Source: Bacteroidales bacterium (GTDB taxonomy: Bacteria; Bacteroidota; Bacteroidia; Bacteroidales; UBA932). From it: a stretch of DNA of 64,000 bases. The stretch lies in the NCBI GenBank assembly GCA_017544005.1, contig JAFYEZ010000037.1, forward strand, positions 62,001 through 126,000, read 5' to 3'. Position 1 is the first letter of the stretch; each line of letters starts with the position of its first letter. The position numbers and the translations under genes were made by a program. The notes beneath the pieces are model-generated. The model worked only from the letters and a program-made list of their open reading frames with translations. It was not told the origin of the DNA and did no database searches. Shown in pieces: positions 63,901-64,000 of this stretch.

Positions 63901-64000
63901 TGGCACTGATGTCGGCCGTCCTGCCCAAGAGTTATTTTCCGGGAGGAAGCCCCTGCATGATTTGCAGGACCTATTACTCGAGAGGGTACTACGGCATACC
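60924..64000 (+). CDS. Large fimbrial lipoprotein, DUF4906-like tip/adhesin candidate (3' end off window)
   Basis: Open from the ATG at 60924 (or 60918, in TAATG) to the window end, ~1025 residues so far, no stop seen. Lipobox Cys19 (LSGC). N-terminal FimB-like module, a central DUF4906-like region, an EF-hand loop DNNGNGKIDPEE at 770-781 followed by VRWYLASINQL, and toward the edge NPYCPPGYRVPNQVEMALM, which resembles the Cys-rich fibrobacter-like paralogous (FISUMP) ending. Probably the fimbrial tip protein or adhesin. A long open frame on the other strand here is a shadow. Confidence 0.8.
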   Translation, partial: MKRIVPLLILSALLLLSGCRHEDWGRISPVPDGTPITMRLEFGAPAIPVVEMGTRAEATEVDESHVHDLYVMIFNPDADSSKLYGRYFSYEHQVTKRELDDAERECWFVENQTIPGAPNPVAQTRGAVKISTAAKENAVVIVLANISNTLTLLDGEEPIERLNAIRTLEELKSVKVQLSQDVVTRKDYFLMMSVKRGVNTGEMRWNQASPNETQYNDAYRMDLKRMDAKVKFRIKANTYNISKITPRFWQVCKAPTGCYLFDVENGGPDVNADQTAFNYFDTEETYFDGTWTDPGTGDVYQEFTFYMLENTLRPIRSADQYSRREEQVKEEDASRPGYVKNGAWKYANANSTYVRFDVILTLNKEAILALDPDANQAMTTDVAFVVHLGDFVHSNRNDEVGTTRFDDYNTLRGTCYTYNVTIVNSTSIHTEVELGTEIDPAQEGFLLLIKDGVINCDAHYEYRSMVFNFRPGLNPNVFSWYVKTPFGEGGASPQEVDAANGVYYYPPTSGIYDYKWVLFALNRDAESGEDNYQAGKRIYSKNRRAFPGTGAYRPGWKLGAGAAAADSAATRPELLDISQLISFIFYEQAKETNTPGSSLFDQSDSCQIRLTAYVNEYYYETHPETGEVDKELWRKFVNAKPREMHILSDTKTSLDQKSDVITSSQSIIQQSIQTIYNVYDHELSSIWGTEHKDEMRELAGEYGWGFGTPEATGNDKENGRQNTAKMWGANGSRPDWSDYVNYEVDNDMPELRGDNGHQAMAFSCMTRNRDNNGNGKIDPEEVRWYLASINQLIGMYIGGDALSQTARLYQPFQGQWRAHIVSSTYPNVLTSEEGIAYYNMTDNWMNYKDSSSTGGPTIDEQRNRVRSVRCIRNIGTYEQTGVRRDISEAPLSQIPDRYFTVDTTGTGDSAYYTFRFNRLDPKALRPLTQGELPYHNERSTHNRMYLEMITQSKDQAISVPADKQMKDINPEITSAGVNPYCPPGYRVPNQVEMALMSAVLPKSYFPGGSPCMICRTYYSRGYYGI

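Overview
The window is a gene-dense stretch of a Bacteroidota (Bacteroidales) chromosome, GC-rich by eye. The evidence is a SusC/RagA-type receptor, an Mfa/Fim-type fimbrial operon, many Cys lipoproteins, alpha2-type GlyRS, the Bacteroidota order of envelope genes (OMPP1-like barrel, TPR, LptC, PpiD-like), and -7 boxes of the form TAnnTTTG instead of TATAAT. I would not name a genus. I see no tRNA, rRNA, CRISPR array, insertion sequence or phage gene, and no gene-free gap over about 300 bp.

Layout. (1) 1-6641: the N-terminal part of a SusC receptor (minus strand), divergent from an operon of a GATase-like/PPC exported protein and three tandem serine hydrolases of the beta-lactamase fold. (2) 6673-12327: an EF-hand/LRR lipoprotein, two paralogous membrane Ser/Thr kinases, an outer-membrane-type protein and a 196-aa cytoplasmic protein. 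The second kinase carries an extracytoplasmic domain that reads as a fimbrillin. (3) 12327 back to 19189: a minus-strand run sufS-sufE-DUF59-folK-glyS-D-aminoacylase-C69 dipeptidase, directly followed by the fimbrillin-kinase. (4) 19247-29868: ruvA, gcvH, acyl-CoA ligase, mnmG/ybeY, TonB, P1 peptidase, hflX, alpha/beta hydrolase and ruvB. Two parS-like palindromes lie at the 3' end of mnmG, with a weaker one 3.3 kb away. (5) 29884-43653: second C69 peptidase, mfd, an envelope-biogenesis run (OMPP1-like, TPR, lptC, PpiD-like), then mutS and an ABC permease on the minus strand. (6) 43710-54914: a serine-hydrolase paralogue that has lost its catalytic residues, rsmA, fRMsr, an EEP nuclease, thyA-folA-SNF transporter, ychF, a tandem SGNH lipoprotein and aspS. 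(7) 55036 to the end: a fimbrial operon (OmpA/DUF3575 protein, DUF5119-like lipoprotein, two fimbrillins, FimB/Mfa2-like anchor, giant EF-hand tip protein, cut by the window end).

How it fits together. Housekeeping genes (repair: mutS, mfd, ruvA, ruvB; Fe-S assembly; folate/thymidylate; tRNA charging and modification) are mixed with a large secreted-hydrolase set. The most unusual items are the kinase fused to a fimbrillin-like sensor, the dead serine-hydrolase paralogue, the parS-like cluster, a 10-bp-phased AAACG repeat before two start codons, and a terminator-like hairpin inside the lptC signal sequence.
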